Shown: piece after piece, positions 9,521 to 17,395 of the stretch | Layout: each line of letters begins with the position of its first letter | Numbering within the stretch: position 1 is the stretch's first letter | Assembly: GCF_001592735.1 (NCBI RefSeq) | Contig: NZ_LUKE01000001.1 | Span: 1,647,018-1,711,017, forward strand | From: Bdellovibrio bacteriovorus | Lineage (GTDB): Bacteria > Bdellovibrionota > Bdellovibrionia > Bdellovibrionales > Bdellovibrionaceae | DNA length: 64,000 bases | Direction of reading: 5' to 3' | Notes under the pieces: model-generated | The model's database searches: none | What the model saw: the letters and a program-made list of their open reading frames with translations, nothing else | Told to the model about the DNA's origin: nothing | Position numbers and translations under genes: made by a program

Positions 9521-9686
9521 GACCCACAGATAACCGATTCTGGGGTTAAGGTCAAAAATGAACGGGGATTTCTTCTGGGTTTTGAAGAAAATCTGCCCCG
9601 AAGCGGGCCTGGTAAAGCCTTAAATCTGCCGCCGACCTGGTCCCGCCATTGCTTTAAATACATATGAACAACCTAAAGGGGGTTTT

Positions 9687-9980
9687 ATGAAAAAGACTTC
9701 AGAAACACCAGAAAACCTAAGTCCAGAGCAAACTTTTAACAGCAACTATACGGCAAAGCCTAAGCCACGCATTATTACCCAAGAACTGATTGAACAGGAC
9801 GGCCCACCAGAGAAAATCGATTATGGCACCATGAATTTGGATGATGCCATTGAATCTGGTTACACGGATGAAGAAGGTCATGCGGTTTCCATGGCCAAAC
9901 ATGACGTGGAAGGATCGCCGACCGGGGCTTTTACAGATATCGGTGCGGGACGATCTTCCGTCGTTAAAAAGCATCATTAG
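9687..9980 (+). CDS. Small acidic cytoplasmic protein, unknown function
   Basis: 97 residues, rich in Glu, Asp, Pro and Thr, with no signal peptide or membrane segment and probably largely disordered. A good ribosome binding site (AAAGGGGG, about six bases before ATG) supports translation. No family is recognised. Its last 4 nt overlap the end of the convergent hydrolase gene. The 166-bp region upstream contains a short GC-rich dyad but no gene that I can support. Confidence 0.65.
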   Translation: MKKTSETPENLSPEQTFNSNYTAKPKPRIITQELIEQDGPPEKIDYGTMNLDDAIESGYTDEEGHAVSMAKHDVEGSPTGAFTDIGAGRSSVVKKHH

Positions 9981-11011
9981 TTATTAGCGAAGAACTGCAG
10001 CATTCGTTGCACCACCGGAGTGCGGATGGAATCAACCTCCATCAGCATTTCGTGGCGTGATCCACGAACGCGTTCAATGCGGCATTTGCTAGGTCCCATG
10101 CGCTGGCAAATCGGTGGATGACCTGAATTGTCTACGACCAATTCGTCATCTGCTTGAAGAATCAAAAATGGCGAGCGGATCGTTCCTAAACGATTGATGT
10201 CGCGACGTTTGATATTGGCTTGCACGGTTTCGCGAACCCAGCGGATAGTTGGAGAACCTAATTGCAAGGCCGGCCATTTTCTCCATAAGTGATCGCGATA
10301 ATCAAAACGCACGCGACTGTGGGTGACGTCATTCGTTTCAAAATTGCGATCTTCCCAACGGAAAGGTCCTCCGTTTGGAATATAGTCATTGCACCGGAAC
10401 TGCACATAACACGCCAAAAAAGTATCGCGCAGCAGATTTTCTTCCGTGTCATTGGGGATTTTATATAACGGCGCACTCATGGCCACTGCTTTAAACGGTG
10501 AACGATAGTTCATCGAATAATCCGTGATCACGGCACCACCTAACGAGTGGGCCACACCATAAAGGCGTTTTATATCGATTTTTTTATCTGCCACCACAAA
10601 ATCCATAAATTGCGCAAAGTCTTTGGCGTAATCCACATAATCTTCCACATGACCTTTTTGCGGATCACTGAGCATACGACCCGAAAGTCCTTGCCCGCGA
10701 TGATTGATCACGTAAACAGGGGAATATCCAGCTTGAATAAAGTCATAAGCGGTTTCGACATATTTTAAAGAGGATTCGGTACGTCCGGGTGAAATCACCA
10801 AGCTGCCTTTGGCACCTTGAGTAGTTCCGAATTTTGTAAAAACAATTTTGACGTTTTTCTGACCTATAAAATAATAGTGCTGATAAAAACTGCCACGTCC
10901 ATTATCGACAAGGTTATAGATTTGGCCGTAATCAGATTCTGAAACGGCGAAACTTAACAGAGGAAACAGAAGTACCGTTGCGCCGAGAAGCTTTAAGAAA
11001 AGGCTTTTCAT
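9977..11011 (-). CDS. Secreted alpha/beta hydrolase (monoacylglycerol lipase/lysophospholipase-like)
   Basis: 344 residues with an N-terminal signal peptide (about 1-22). The fold is the alpha/beta hydrolase of the PldB/Hydrolase_4 group: an NHRGQGLSGR motif near 103, nucleophile Ser156 in VAHSLGG, acid Asp288 or Asp289 in LQADDELV, and His320 in SRHEML. The lid region has extra cysteines (about 201, 207, 302, 310), consistent with a disulfide-stabilised periplasmic or secreted enzyme. Lysophospholipid or monoacylglycerol hydrolysis is inferred from family resemblance. In a predator it could act on prey lipids, which is speculation. The ATG has AAGAGGTGT-like Shine-Dalgarno sequence upstream. 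Confidence 0.86.
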   Translation of the reverse strand: MKSLFLKLLGATVLLFPLLSFAVSESDYGQIYNLVDNGRGSFYQHYYFIGQKNVKIVFTKFGTTQGAKGSLVISPGRTESSLKYVETAYDFIQAGYSPVYVINHRGQGLSGRMLSDPQKGHVEDYVDYAKDFAQFMDFVVADKKIDIKRLYGVAHSLGGAVITDYSMNYRSPFKAVAMSAPLYKIPNDTEENLLRDTFLACYVQFRCNDYIPNGGPFRWEDRNFETNDVTHSRVRFDYRDHLWRKWPALQLGSPTIRWVRETVQANIKRRDINRLGTIRSPFLILQADDELVVDNSGHPPICQRMGPSKCRIERVRGSRHEMLMEVDSIRTPVVQRMLQFFANN

Positions 11012-11110
11012 AAGACACCTCTTTTTTGGGTATCTTTTAAGTCTATTTTCTAAGCATCTTGTGGCAACTCTTTCATGATTGTTTAGACGTAAGTGTTAGT
11101 GTCATAAATG

Positions 11111-11143
11111 AAAAAGCCGACCTTGGTAAGAGGTCGGCTTTTT
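11111..11143 (-). terminator. Intrinsic terminator downstream of sodB
   Basis: Perfect 13-bp stem: AAAAAGCCGACCT (11111-11123) pairs with AGGTCGGCTTTTT (11131-11143) around a 7-nt loop. Read on the minus strand it lies about 22 bases after the sodB stop and ends in five Ts. The A/T flanks are symmetric, so it would also stop plus-strand transcription. Confidence 0.9.
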
Positions 11144-11164
11144 AAATTAAAGCAGTCGTCGGGA

Positions 11165-11752
11165 CTATTTTGCGTTGCTAAAGTTTTTCGACACGAATTC
11201 CCAGTTAACTAGCTTCCAGAAAGCACCTAAGAAATCAGGGCGTTTATTGCGGTAATCGATGTAGTACGCATGTTCCCACACGTCACAAGTCATCAACGGA
11301 GTTTTTCCATCTGTCATCGGGTTGCCCGCGTTTGATGTCGAAAGGATTTCTAATTTTCCTTCTTTAGTTTTTACTAACCAGCCCCAGCCTGAAGCAAATT
11401 GCTTCACTGAAGTGTCAGAGAATTTTTCTTTAAACGCATCAAATGAACCGAAGTTCGCATTGATTGCTTCCGCCAAAGCACCGGTGGGTTGGCCGCCACC
11501 TTTTGGTGAAAGACAGTTCCAAAAGAAAGTGTGATTCCAGATTTGCGCGCCGTTATTAAAGATCGGACCAGTTGCTTTTTTAGTGATCTCTTCTAAAGAT
11601 TTGCCTTCCCATTCAGTACCGGGAACAAGTTTGTTTAAGTTATCAACGTAAGTTTTGTGATGCTTTCCATAGTGGTACTCCAAAGTCTCTTTCGACATAT
11701 GGGGCTCAAGAGCATTCATTTCATAAGGTAATGGTGGTAGTTCATAAGGCAT
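11165..11752 (-). CDS. sodB: Superoxide dismutase, iron type
   Basis: 195 residues. Converts superoxide to oxygen and hydrogen peroxide. Metal ligands are visible as His27, His74 (in AQIWNHTFFW), Asp157 and His161 (in DVWEHAYYIDY). Gln70 just before His74, and the overall pattern, favour the iron rather than the manganese type, though cambialistic use cannot be excluded. There is no signal peptide, so it is cytoplasmic. AAGGAG lies about eight bases before the ATG. The gene is monocistronic, bounded by a strong terminator downstream and a 147-bp divergent region shared with the XRE-cupin regulator. Confidence 0.96.
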   Translation of the reverse strand: MPYELPPLPYEMNALEPHMSKETLEYHYGKHHKTYVDNLNKLVPGTEWEGKSLEEITKKATGPIFNNGAQIWNHTFFWNCLSPKGGGQPTGALAEAINANFGSFDAFKEKFSDTSVKQFASGWGWLVKTKEGKLEILSTSNAGNPMTDGKTPLMTCDVWEHAYYIDYRNKRPDFLGAFWKLVNWEFVSKNFSNAK

Positions 11753-11864
11753 GAGATTTCTCCTTCATTTAGCTTTCATTTATGAATCTACTATTAGCCA
11801 TCCCCACCGGCCGTGGTAGCTGTTTGTTGATATATTGGCAAGAATTTGAAATTTGGACGGTTTA

Positions 11865-11893
11865 TTGACGGATAGGGCGAGGGATGACATAGT
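11865..11893 (+). promoter_or_regulatory. Predicted sigma-70 promoter for the XRE-cupin regulator, possibly leaderless
   Basis: TTGACG (11865-11870), a 17-bp spacer and CATAGT (11888-11893) with an extended TG at 11885-11886. A start seven bases after the -10 would fall at 11900, which is the A of the ATG, so the mRNA may have no leader. There is no Shine-Dalgarno close to this ATG, which agrees. Confidence 0.5.
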
Positions 11894-11899
11894 GCTTTG

Positions 11900-12469
11900 A
11901 TGCAAGACGTAACTCTCGACCTGCTTTCCCAGAATTTATCCATCAACATCGTCAACTTGCGTAAAAAACGCAAGATGACCCAGTCCGCGCTGGCGAAGAT
12001 CTCGGGCATTCCGCGATCCACTTTGGCTAGCATGGAATGTGGGATGGGAAATCCTTCACTGCAAAACTTAGCCAAGGTGTGCGAAGCCCTGCATGTGTCT
12101 TTTGAAGAGCTGCTAGCGACCCCCAGATCTTCGGTAAAATTAATACGTAAAGAAGACATTCCTACCAATCGGCGGGCCAAAGGAAACGTCCTGGTTTACA
12201 AATTACTTCCCGACGCCATCCCAGGGATGGCGATTGATCGCATCGAGCTTGAGGCGGGTGCACGCATGGGCGGTATTCCGCATTCCACCGGAACAAAAGA
12301 ATATCTTCATTGCGTGGAAGGCCACATCACAGTGGCGGTGAATGGAGTGACTTTCGAACTTCGCACGGGCGATGTTTTAGCTTTCCCCGGAGAGTCCGCG
12401 CATTCCTATTTAAATCACGGATCCAAAAAAGCCGTTGGGATCAGTGTTGTTACTTTATCAACGTTGTGA
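11900..12469 (+). CDS. XRE-family regulator with C-terminal cupin domain
   Basis: 189 residues. An N-terminal helix-turn-helix of the XRE/Cro type spans about 18-72 (MTQSALAKISGIPRSTLASME), followed by a cupin_2 domain at about 105-180 with HSTGTKEYLHCVEG and GDVLAFPGESAH motifs. Members of this group sense a small ligand or metal in the cupin barrel and control neighbouring genes. The start is ATG 11900; an in-frame TTG just before it is less likely. It is followed after 12 nt by the methyltransferase gene, suggesting an operon, and is divergent from sodB. Confidence 0.9.
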   Translation: MQDVTLDLLSQNLSINIVNLRKKRKMTQSALAKISGIPRSTLASMECGMGNPSLQNLAKVCEALHVSFEELLATPRSSVKLIRKEDIPTNRRAKGNVLVYKLLPDAIPGMAIDRIELEAGARMGGIPHSTGTKEYLHCVEGHITVAVNGVTFELRTGDVLAFPGESAHSYLNHGSKKAVGISVVTLSTL

Positions 12470-12481
12470 TGGGATGGGCTT

Positions 12482-13489
12482 ATGAATCTTTTTGCTGATA
12501 AGATTGTCGATTTTAAGAATGCTTCCTCCACCGAAATGGCTCACGCATTCGTGGACATCGCTTTTCTGGATACCGCGCTCACTTACCTTTTAGATGAACA
12601 GTGGCTGCATAAAGATCAAGAGCTTGCAGAGATCGTCACCTCACTCTTTGCTCGCGAGCTGGCCTCTTTAGATCATTTAAGGTCGCAGTTAGATTTAAGT
12701 TCCAAAAAATCGATAAGGGCTGCGCAAGCTGAAGCCTTAAAGACCCAAGAAGATTTATTGCTTTTTATTAAAATCCGCGCTGATCAAGAACAAAAAATAT
12801 TTCTAAGGGAAGCCCTGCAAAAAATGTCAGGGCTTTTTAGTTTCGAAACCTTGTTGCAAAATGAACGCAAAGTTAAAAACGAACACTTGGGATTTTCGCT
12901 GTATCGCACATTTGACGGCTTAGATAAAATTTTTGATCTTGATTACGAGGCTGATATTGGGATGAAGCAAGATCTTGCGGTGAAAGAACGTCTTTATGAA
13001 GGCGCCGGTGTTGGGGTGCAGTCTGGATATTCCACGGTCTTAACGGCCTTAAAAAATTTAAATCTCAAGGCCGGGGATCGCTTCATTGATTTAGGTTCCG
13101 GGTATGGACGTGTGGGCTTGGTCGTGGGATTGATGCATCCCGAAGTGGACTTTATCGGATACGAATATGTTCCTCACCGTGTGGACATTTCTAAGCACAC
13201 GACCGAGCGTTTAGAGATGACAAATCACGTTCACTTTCAAACGCAAGATTTATCACTGAAAGAATTCCACATCCCGGAAGCGGAAATCTATTATATGTAT
13301 GATCCGTTTTCTGAAGAAACCTATGGGCACGTTCTTTCCCAGCTGATTAAATTTTCTAAATACCGCAAAATCACCATCATCACCAAAGGCAACGCCCGCG
13401 GGTGGTTGCTAGATGTCGTTCGTAAAGAAGGCTGGCTTTCGCCACAAGAATTCGATAGTGGCAACCTGTGCCTGTTCACCAGTCGGTAG
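12482..13489 (+). CDS. SAM-dependent methyltransferase-like protein with helical N-terminal region (DOT1-like fold suspected)
   Basis: 335 residues. About 190 residues of helical N-terminal sequence precede a Rossmann-type methyltransferase domain with motif I FIDLGSGYGRVG around residue 202, then an acidic residue in FIGYEYVP and a motif IV-like YYMYDPFSEE. The DLGSG-x-G-x-V pattern and following helix recall DOT1-like methyltransferases and various class I small-molecule enzymes; I cannot tell which. The substrate is unknown. It is translationally close to the XRE-cupin regulator (12-nt gap, GGGATGGG before the ATG), so it may be co-regulated. The end is convergent with TetR, 42 nt away. 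Confidence 0.72.
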   Translation: MNLFADKIVDFKNASSTEMAHAFVDIAFLDTALTYLLDEQWLHKDQELAEIVTSLFARELASLDHLRSQLDLSSKKSIRAAQAEALKTQEDLLLFIKIRADQEQKIFLREALQKMSGLFSFETLLQNERKVKNEHLGFSLYRTFDGLDKIFDLDYEADIGMKQDLAVKERLYEGAGVGVQSGYSTVLTALKNLNLKAGDRFIDLGSGYGRVGLVVGLMHPEVDFIGYEYVPHRVDISKHTTERLEMTNHVHFQTQDLSLKEFHIPEAEIYYMYDPFSEETYGHVLSQLIKFSKYRKITIITKGNARGWLLDVVRKEGWLSPQEFDSGNLCLFTSR

Positions 13490-13531
13490 ACGGCGCGTTG
13501 CTCGGATAACATTTAGTTTGAACAACGATTT

Positions 13532-14101
13532 TCATTTAAACGATTCTTTTCTTTGCATTGCGCTTAGAAATTCCTTCCCCATAGTTGCTGCGAAACCAGA
13601 TGCTCGCTTTGGCGCGAAGGCTCCAAAGACGAGTGCGCCCAAAACAAATGAAAGCACGGCACTACTTTCTTCGACATTCAGGCTGCCGGAAGATAGAGCC
13701 TCGATGGAGTTAATTTCTGTATCAAGATAATGCTTAATTTTATCCATTAAACTTTTGTCTCGCAGTCCTTCTGCCAAAATGCCAACCCAACATTTTGCGG
13801 CGATAGTATTGGCTTTTTCATCTAGCTTTAGAGCCGCATCGATATAACTCTCTAGATTGGGAGCTTTTTCTGAGCTTCGTTCTTTCAAGTTTCTTCTGAA
13901 GTCTATTAGTAAGGTATTGAGTAGTTCGAGAAGCATTTCTTTCTTATCGCTAAAGTGATGATGAAGAAGCCCTGGGGACAGATTAGCTTCCTCGGCTACG
14001 GCTAAAATGGTCGCTCCCGCATACCCATGCTGAGCCAAAACTCTGGCAAAAGCTCTTATTATTTCAGCGCGGCGTTCGTTTTTGAGACTTTTTCTTCCCA
14101 T
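13532..14101 (-). CDS. TetR-family transcriptional regulator
   Basis: 189 residues. The N-terminal TetR DNA-binding domain (about 8-55) has the typical pattern ending in NLSPGLLHHHFSDKKEML. The ligand-binding part resembles the BetI-like C-terminal group. I chose the ATG at 14101; a TTG at 14116 would add five residues. A 26-bp palindrome covers this start, so autoregulation and control of the divergent HD gene are likely. No good Shine-Dalgarno precedes either start, so translation may be weak. The gene and its divergent neighbour look more AT-rich than the surrounding genes. Confidence 0.9.
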   Translation of the reverse strand: MGRKSLKNERRAEIIRAFARVLAQHGYAGATILAVAEEANLSPGLLHHHFSDKKEMLLELLNTLLIDFRRNLKERSSEKAPNLESYIDAALKLDEKANTIAAKCWVGILAEGLRDKSLMDKIKHYLDTEINSIEALSSGSLNVEESSAVLSFVLGALVFGAFAPKRASGFAATMGKEFLSAMQRKESFK

Positions 14102-14125
14102 AGATTGGTTGTACAACCAATCTAT
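14100..14125. promoter_or_regulatory. 26-bp perfect palindrome, predicted TetR operator
   Basis: Each half-site is ATAGATTGGTTGT read inward, meeting at a TAC/GTA centre; all 26 bases are self-complementary. It overlaps the tetR start codon and lies about 32 bp upstream of the HD gene start, so one bound repressor could silence both divergent genes. Perfect symmetry of this length beside a TetR gene is strong evidence for an operator. Confidence 0.85.
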
Positions 14126-14156
14126 ATCTTCGACAATTAAATTGCGAGGAGGACAT

Positions 14157-15080
14157 ATGGAAAGGAAATATACCGATTTAAAACCTGAGGAAGTAGACTA
14201 TATCCTAGTGAAGACTACGTCAGGTGGCCCTTTCAGCGAAGATGTTTTTTTTCTGATATTTTCAAAAGCCACTGATAGCTATTGGAAAATACCTCAGTCT
14301 TCGGACAAAAACTTTCTTGATTGGCTAAAGCAGTTTCCGGACGTGAATATGGAGCAATTCATCAAGAGCATGGGCTGTACAGAAGATAGGATTTTTATTT
14401 TGTATCGAGGCCTCGACTATCCTGTTCTGAGCGAACACAAAAAAGAAACTCTCAAAAATAGACTACTAAAGGTTCTTTCCGGAAACTTTGATGCCTCTCC
14501 AGAAGTTTTATACAAAATTGTCGACGACGTTTTTAATTGTTACCAAGAGAGTTCTCGTCACTATCATAACTTAGAGCATATTCAGAATTGTCTATGGGAA
14601 CTTGATCAGTTGCAGGAGCCTGGAATCGACAAAGTAAGTATCGAATTGGCAATTTGGTACCATGACGTGATTTACTCGCAACTTTCAAAGACAAATGAAC
14701 TCAAAAGCGCAAAAAAATTGAAAGAGACACTTGGGCGATTCAAATCGAAGGTAAGTCTTGATGATGCCTATCAAATGATTGTCGCATCGCCAAAAAACGG
14801 CCATGAGTTAACAAAAACAGCAAAGTATTTTATGGATATTGATTTTTCAATCCTTGGCCAAAGAGAACTCGAATACATGGCGTACAAACAAAATGTTCGC
14901 TTGGAATACCATCTTATTCCTACATTGATGTATAACTTCAAGCGCAAGGCTTTTTTGAAGAGTATACTCAAGCGAGGTGTTTTTTTGACCAAAGAATTTC
15001 GTGATAGGTACGAAGAGCAAGCGATCAAGAATATTAAATCTGAATTATCAAAGATGCCTCGTCTTTTTTATGTTATATAG
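14157..15080 (+). CDS. HD-superfamily metal-dependent phosphohydrolase (COG4339-like) with extra N-terminal region
   Basis: 307 residues. Residues about 105-307 match predicted HD phosphohydrolases of the COG4339 type: RHYHNLEH at 134-141 and the HD pair His169/Asp170 in IWYHDVIY, followed by a conserved helical segment. The first 100 residues are not part of that family and I do not recognise them. The substrate is unknown; related HD proteins hydrolyse nucleotides. ATG 14157 is preceded by AGGAGGA. The gene is divergent from tetR with the operator between them. Its last 13 bp overlap the convergent LysR gene. Base composition is AT-rich compared with neighbours, consistent with acquisition of the pair. 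Confidence 0.85.
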   Translation: MERKYTDLKPEEVDYILVKTTSGGPFSEDVFFLIFSKATDSYWKIPQSSDKNFLDWLKQFPDVNMEQFIKSMGCTEDRIFILYRGLDYPVLSEHKKETLKNRLLKVLSGNFDASPEVLYKIVDDVFNCYQESSRHYHNLEHIQNCLWELDQLQEPGIDKVSIELAIWYHDVIYSQLSKTNELKSAKKLKETLGRFKSKVSLDDAYQMIVASPKNGHELTKTAKYFMDIDFSILGQRELEYMAYKQNVRLEYHLIPTLMYNFKRKAFLKSILKRGVFLTKEFRDRYEEQAIKNIKSELSKMPRLFYVI

Positions 15081-15967
15081 TCCTTCATGATCTTTTCAAC
15101 CCACTCCATGAATATCTGCACCCGTCGAGCAAGGTTTCGTCGGTGCGGATAAAGCAGGGACACGGGCATGGCTTCGGCGCGCAGCTTGGGCAAAACTTCG
15201 ATAAGCTTTCCTTCGTCCATGTATGACTGCATACCCACAAGTGGAGTTTGAATAATTCCTAAGCCCGCAAGGCAAGCGGCCGTATACGCTTCTGAGTTAT
15301 TCACAGTCACCGGGCCAGCGACCGCGCGGCTGACGTATTTCTCTCCGTCAAAGTATTCAAAACCAAACGGCTTCATGCCCAATGTGGGTGAATAGTGAAC
15401 CATTTGGTGTTCGTCTAAATCTTCAATTTTTTTCGGACGACCAAACTTTTTGATGTATTCGGGGCTAGCGACATTCACTAACGTTAGATTACCAAGGTGT
15501 CGCGCAATCAATCCGGAGTCCTCCAGTGTTCCTACCCGGATCACACAATCAAAACCTTCACGGATTAAATCCACTTTGCGATCGGTCGAACTGACTTCGA
15601 CTTGCACGCCCGGGAATTCTTTTAAAAATTCGGGTAAGCGGGGAAGGACTAATGATTTCGCCATCCCGGCTGACATATCCACACGGATGCGGCCGGTGAT
15701 ATTCGTGGTGCCTTGGACGAACATGGTTTCAATGTCTTCAACATCCGATAAAAGATCTTTACAGCGTTCAAAAAAAATCGTTCCGTCTTGGGTCAATTGA
15801 ACTTTTCTGGTGGTGCGATGAAAAAGCCTGGTGCCCAAAGAGGACTCTAATTCTTGCACGGCCGAAGATATTGTGGCCTTGGGCAAGCCCAATCCTTCCG
15901 CGGCGCGGGTGAAGCTTGCGGCCTCGGCCACGCGGACAAAAACTTTCATGGTTTGCAATTTATCCAT
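15068..15967 (-). CDS. LysR-family transcriptional regulator
   Basis: 299 residues. An N-terminal winged helix (about 1-60) with SFTRAAEGLGLPKATISSAVQELESSLG and LFHRTTRKVQLT is followed by a periplasmic-binding-like effector domain. The sequence is of the group that regulates neighbouring oxidoreductases. I chose ATG 15967 because GAGG lies eight bases upstream; an upstream Met at 15988 lies beyond this site. It is divergent from an SDR gene over about 120 bp, the classic arrangement for a LysR regulator and its target. The effector is unknown. Confidence 0.92.
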   Translation of the reverse strand: MDKLQTMKVFVRVAEAASFTRAAEGLGLPKATISSAVQELESSLGTRLFHRTTRKVQLTQDGTIFFERCKDLLSDVEDIETMFVQGTTNITGRIRVDMSAGMAKSLVLPRLPEFLKEFPGVQVEVSSTDRKVDLIREGFDCVIRVGTLEDSGLIARHLGNLTLVNVASPEYIKKFGRPKKIEDLDEHQMVHYSPTLGMKPFGFEYFDGEKYVSRAVAGPVTVNNSEAYTAACLAGLGIIQTPLVGMQSYMDEGKLIEVLPKLRAEAMPVSLLYPHRRNLARRVQIFMEWVEKIMKDYIT

Positions 15968-16088
15968 ACTACAGTCCTCATTGTTCAAAAATCACGAACA
16001 GTATGTCCATAATAGGCATCTTTATTCAAGGCTAGAAAAGGCCTAATCTTAATTCATAAGGTTCATAATTTTTTAAAAAGGAGCATAT

Positions 16089-16841
16089 ATGAAAATCGCA
16101 TTAATCACCGGTGGCAGTCGTGGACTTGGAAAAAATATGGCGACTCATTTGGCGAAAGATGGAACAGCCGTTATTTTTACTTATCACAGCAATGTGAAAG
16201 AAGCGCAAAACGTGGTGGCCGAAGTTGAAAAAAATAGGGGACGTGCTCATGCGTTGCAATTAGACGTTAGTAAAAGCAGCACCTTTGCAAAGTTCGCGGA
16301 AGATTTGCGCGCGGTTTTGAAAGATAAATTTAATACCGACTCTTTTGATTTCTTGGTGAATAACGCCGGTACAGGTTTAAATGCACCGGTCACAAGTACC
16401 ACCGAAGAACAATTTGATGAATTGATGAACATCCACTTAAAAGGTCCCTACTTTTTAACGCAAAAACTTTTGCCGCTAATGAAAGACGGTGGTCGTATTT
16501 TAAATGTGTCCTCGGGGTTGGCGCGTTTTGCGGTTCCGGGTTATTCTGCTTATGCCTCGATGAAAGGTGGCATTGAAGTTTACACTCGCTATTTAGCCAA
16601 AGAATTAGGACCCAGAAAAATTTCCGTGAACGTTTTGGCTCCTGGCGCTATTGAAACTGATTTTGGGGGCGGGCACACGCGAGATAATCCGCAAGCTAAT
16701 GCATTTGTTTCTTCGGTGACGGCGTTGGGTCGAGCGGGATTGCCTGATGACATCGGACCGGTTGTGGTCGCATTACTTTCGGAAGGCACTGCTTGGATTA
16801 ATGGACAACGCATTGAAGCTTCCGGCGGAATGTTTATTTAA
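16089..16841 (+). CDS. Short-chain dehydrogenase/reductase
   Basis: 250 residues of the classical SDR type. The nucleotide-binding TGGSRGLG motif is at about 7-14, NNAG at 91-94, catalytic Ser141 or Ser142, Tyr155 and Lys159 in the YxxxK arrangement. It catalyses NAD(P)-dependent oxidation or reduction of an alcohol or carbonyl; the substrate cannot be told. Shine-Dalgarno AAGGAG lies five bases before ATG. The divergent LysR gene is its probable regulator. A terminator-like hairpin follows about 28 bases after the stop. Confidence 0.92.
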   Translation: MKIALITGGSRGLGKNMATHLAKDGTAVIFTYHSNVKEAQNVVAEVEKNRGRAHALQLDVSKSSTFAKFAEDLRAVLKDKFNTDSFDFLVNNAGTGLNAPVTSTTEEQFDELMNIHLKGPYFLTQKLLPLMKDGGRILNVSSGLARFAVPGYSAYASMKGGIEVYTRYLAKELGPRKISVNVLAPGAIETDFGGGHTRDNPQANAFVSSVTALGRAGLPDDIGPVVVALLSEGTAWINGQRIEASGGMFI

Positions 16842-16869
16842 TAACTGAAGATTTAAATTTTTGTAAATG

Positions 16870-16927
16870 AATCCTCTCGTGATAGCCTGGGTAAAATCTT
16901 AGCCCCTATCACGAGAGGATTTTTTTT
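16870..16927 (+). terminator. 16-bp terminator-like hairpin that masks the next gene's ribosome binding site
   Basis: AATCCTCTCGTGATAG (16870-16885) pairs perfectly with CTATCACGAGAGGATT (16906-16921), followed by Ts up to 16927. It is a convincing terminator for the SDR gene. The only Shine-Dalgarno for the VOC gene (AGAGG, 16914-16918, nine bases before ATG 16928) is inside the 3' arm. No room is left for a promoter between hairpin and ATG. A weak -10-like TAAAAT lies in the loop (16892-16897). Confidence 0.85.
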
Positions 16928-17359
16928 ATGGAAACACAAGAGCTTCATCGCGGACGTTTGATTGATCACATTCAACTTGTAGTTAAAGATCTTGCCGCAA
17001 GTAAAAAATTTTATTCTGCAGCTTTGAAATCTTTAGATGTGCCAATGGGTGGGGAGGGGCCGGGATTTTTTTGGTTTGATGAAGTTTTTGTTTCCGAACT
17101 TGAAAGCCCAGCTTCATCGATGGGGAAGTTAACAGGCCGTACCCATCTAGCCTTTCAGGCCCGTGATCAAAAAATGGTCGAAGCTTTTTATAAAGCCACG
17201 CTTGAAGCGGGGGGAAAAGATAACGGGGCTCCGGGTATTCGCCAGTATCACCCGGGTTATTATGCGGCTTTCGTGATTGATCCGGATGGAAATAATATCG
17301 AAGTGGTCTTTCATGGTCCCGCTAAAAGATCTGCGAGCTCAGTGAAGATTGAGTTTTAA
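16928..17359 (+). CDS. VOC-family (glyoxalase/dioxygenase fold) protein
   Basis: 143 residues of the vicinal-oxygen-chelate superfamily, close to the glyoxalase/bleomycin-resistance group. Metal-ligand candidates are visible in DHIQLVVKD near the N-terminus, THLAFQA in the middle and FVIDPDGNNIEVV near the end. The reaction is unknown; relatives include lyases, dioxygenases and drug-binding proteins. A related VOC gene lies at 24938 (shared GGKDNG.PG and YYAAF.IDPDG signatures), so the two are probably paralogues. Its start codon directly follows the T-tract of the hairpin described at 16870. Confidence 0.88.
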   Translation: METQELHRGRLIDHIQLVVKDLAASKKFYSAALKSLDVPMGGEGPGFFWFDEVFVSELESPASSMGKLTGRTHLAFQARDQKMVEAFYKATLEAGGKDNGAPGIRQYHPGYYAAFVIDPDGNNIEVVFHGPAKRSASSVKIEF

Positions 17360-17395
17360 TGCTATGAAAAATTAAGTAATTTCATATACTTAATT

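Noticed and set aside
9585-9615. Short GC dyad (CCCG-AAG-CGGG) upstream of the small acidic protein
   Set aside because: Only 4 bp per arm, no T-tract and no placement as a terminator; too weak to call.
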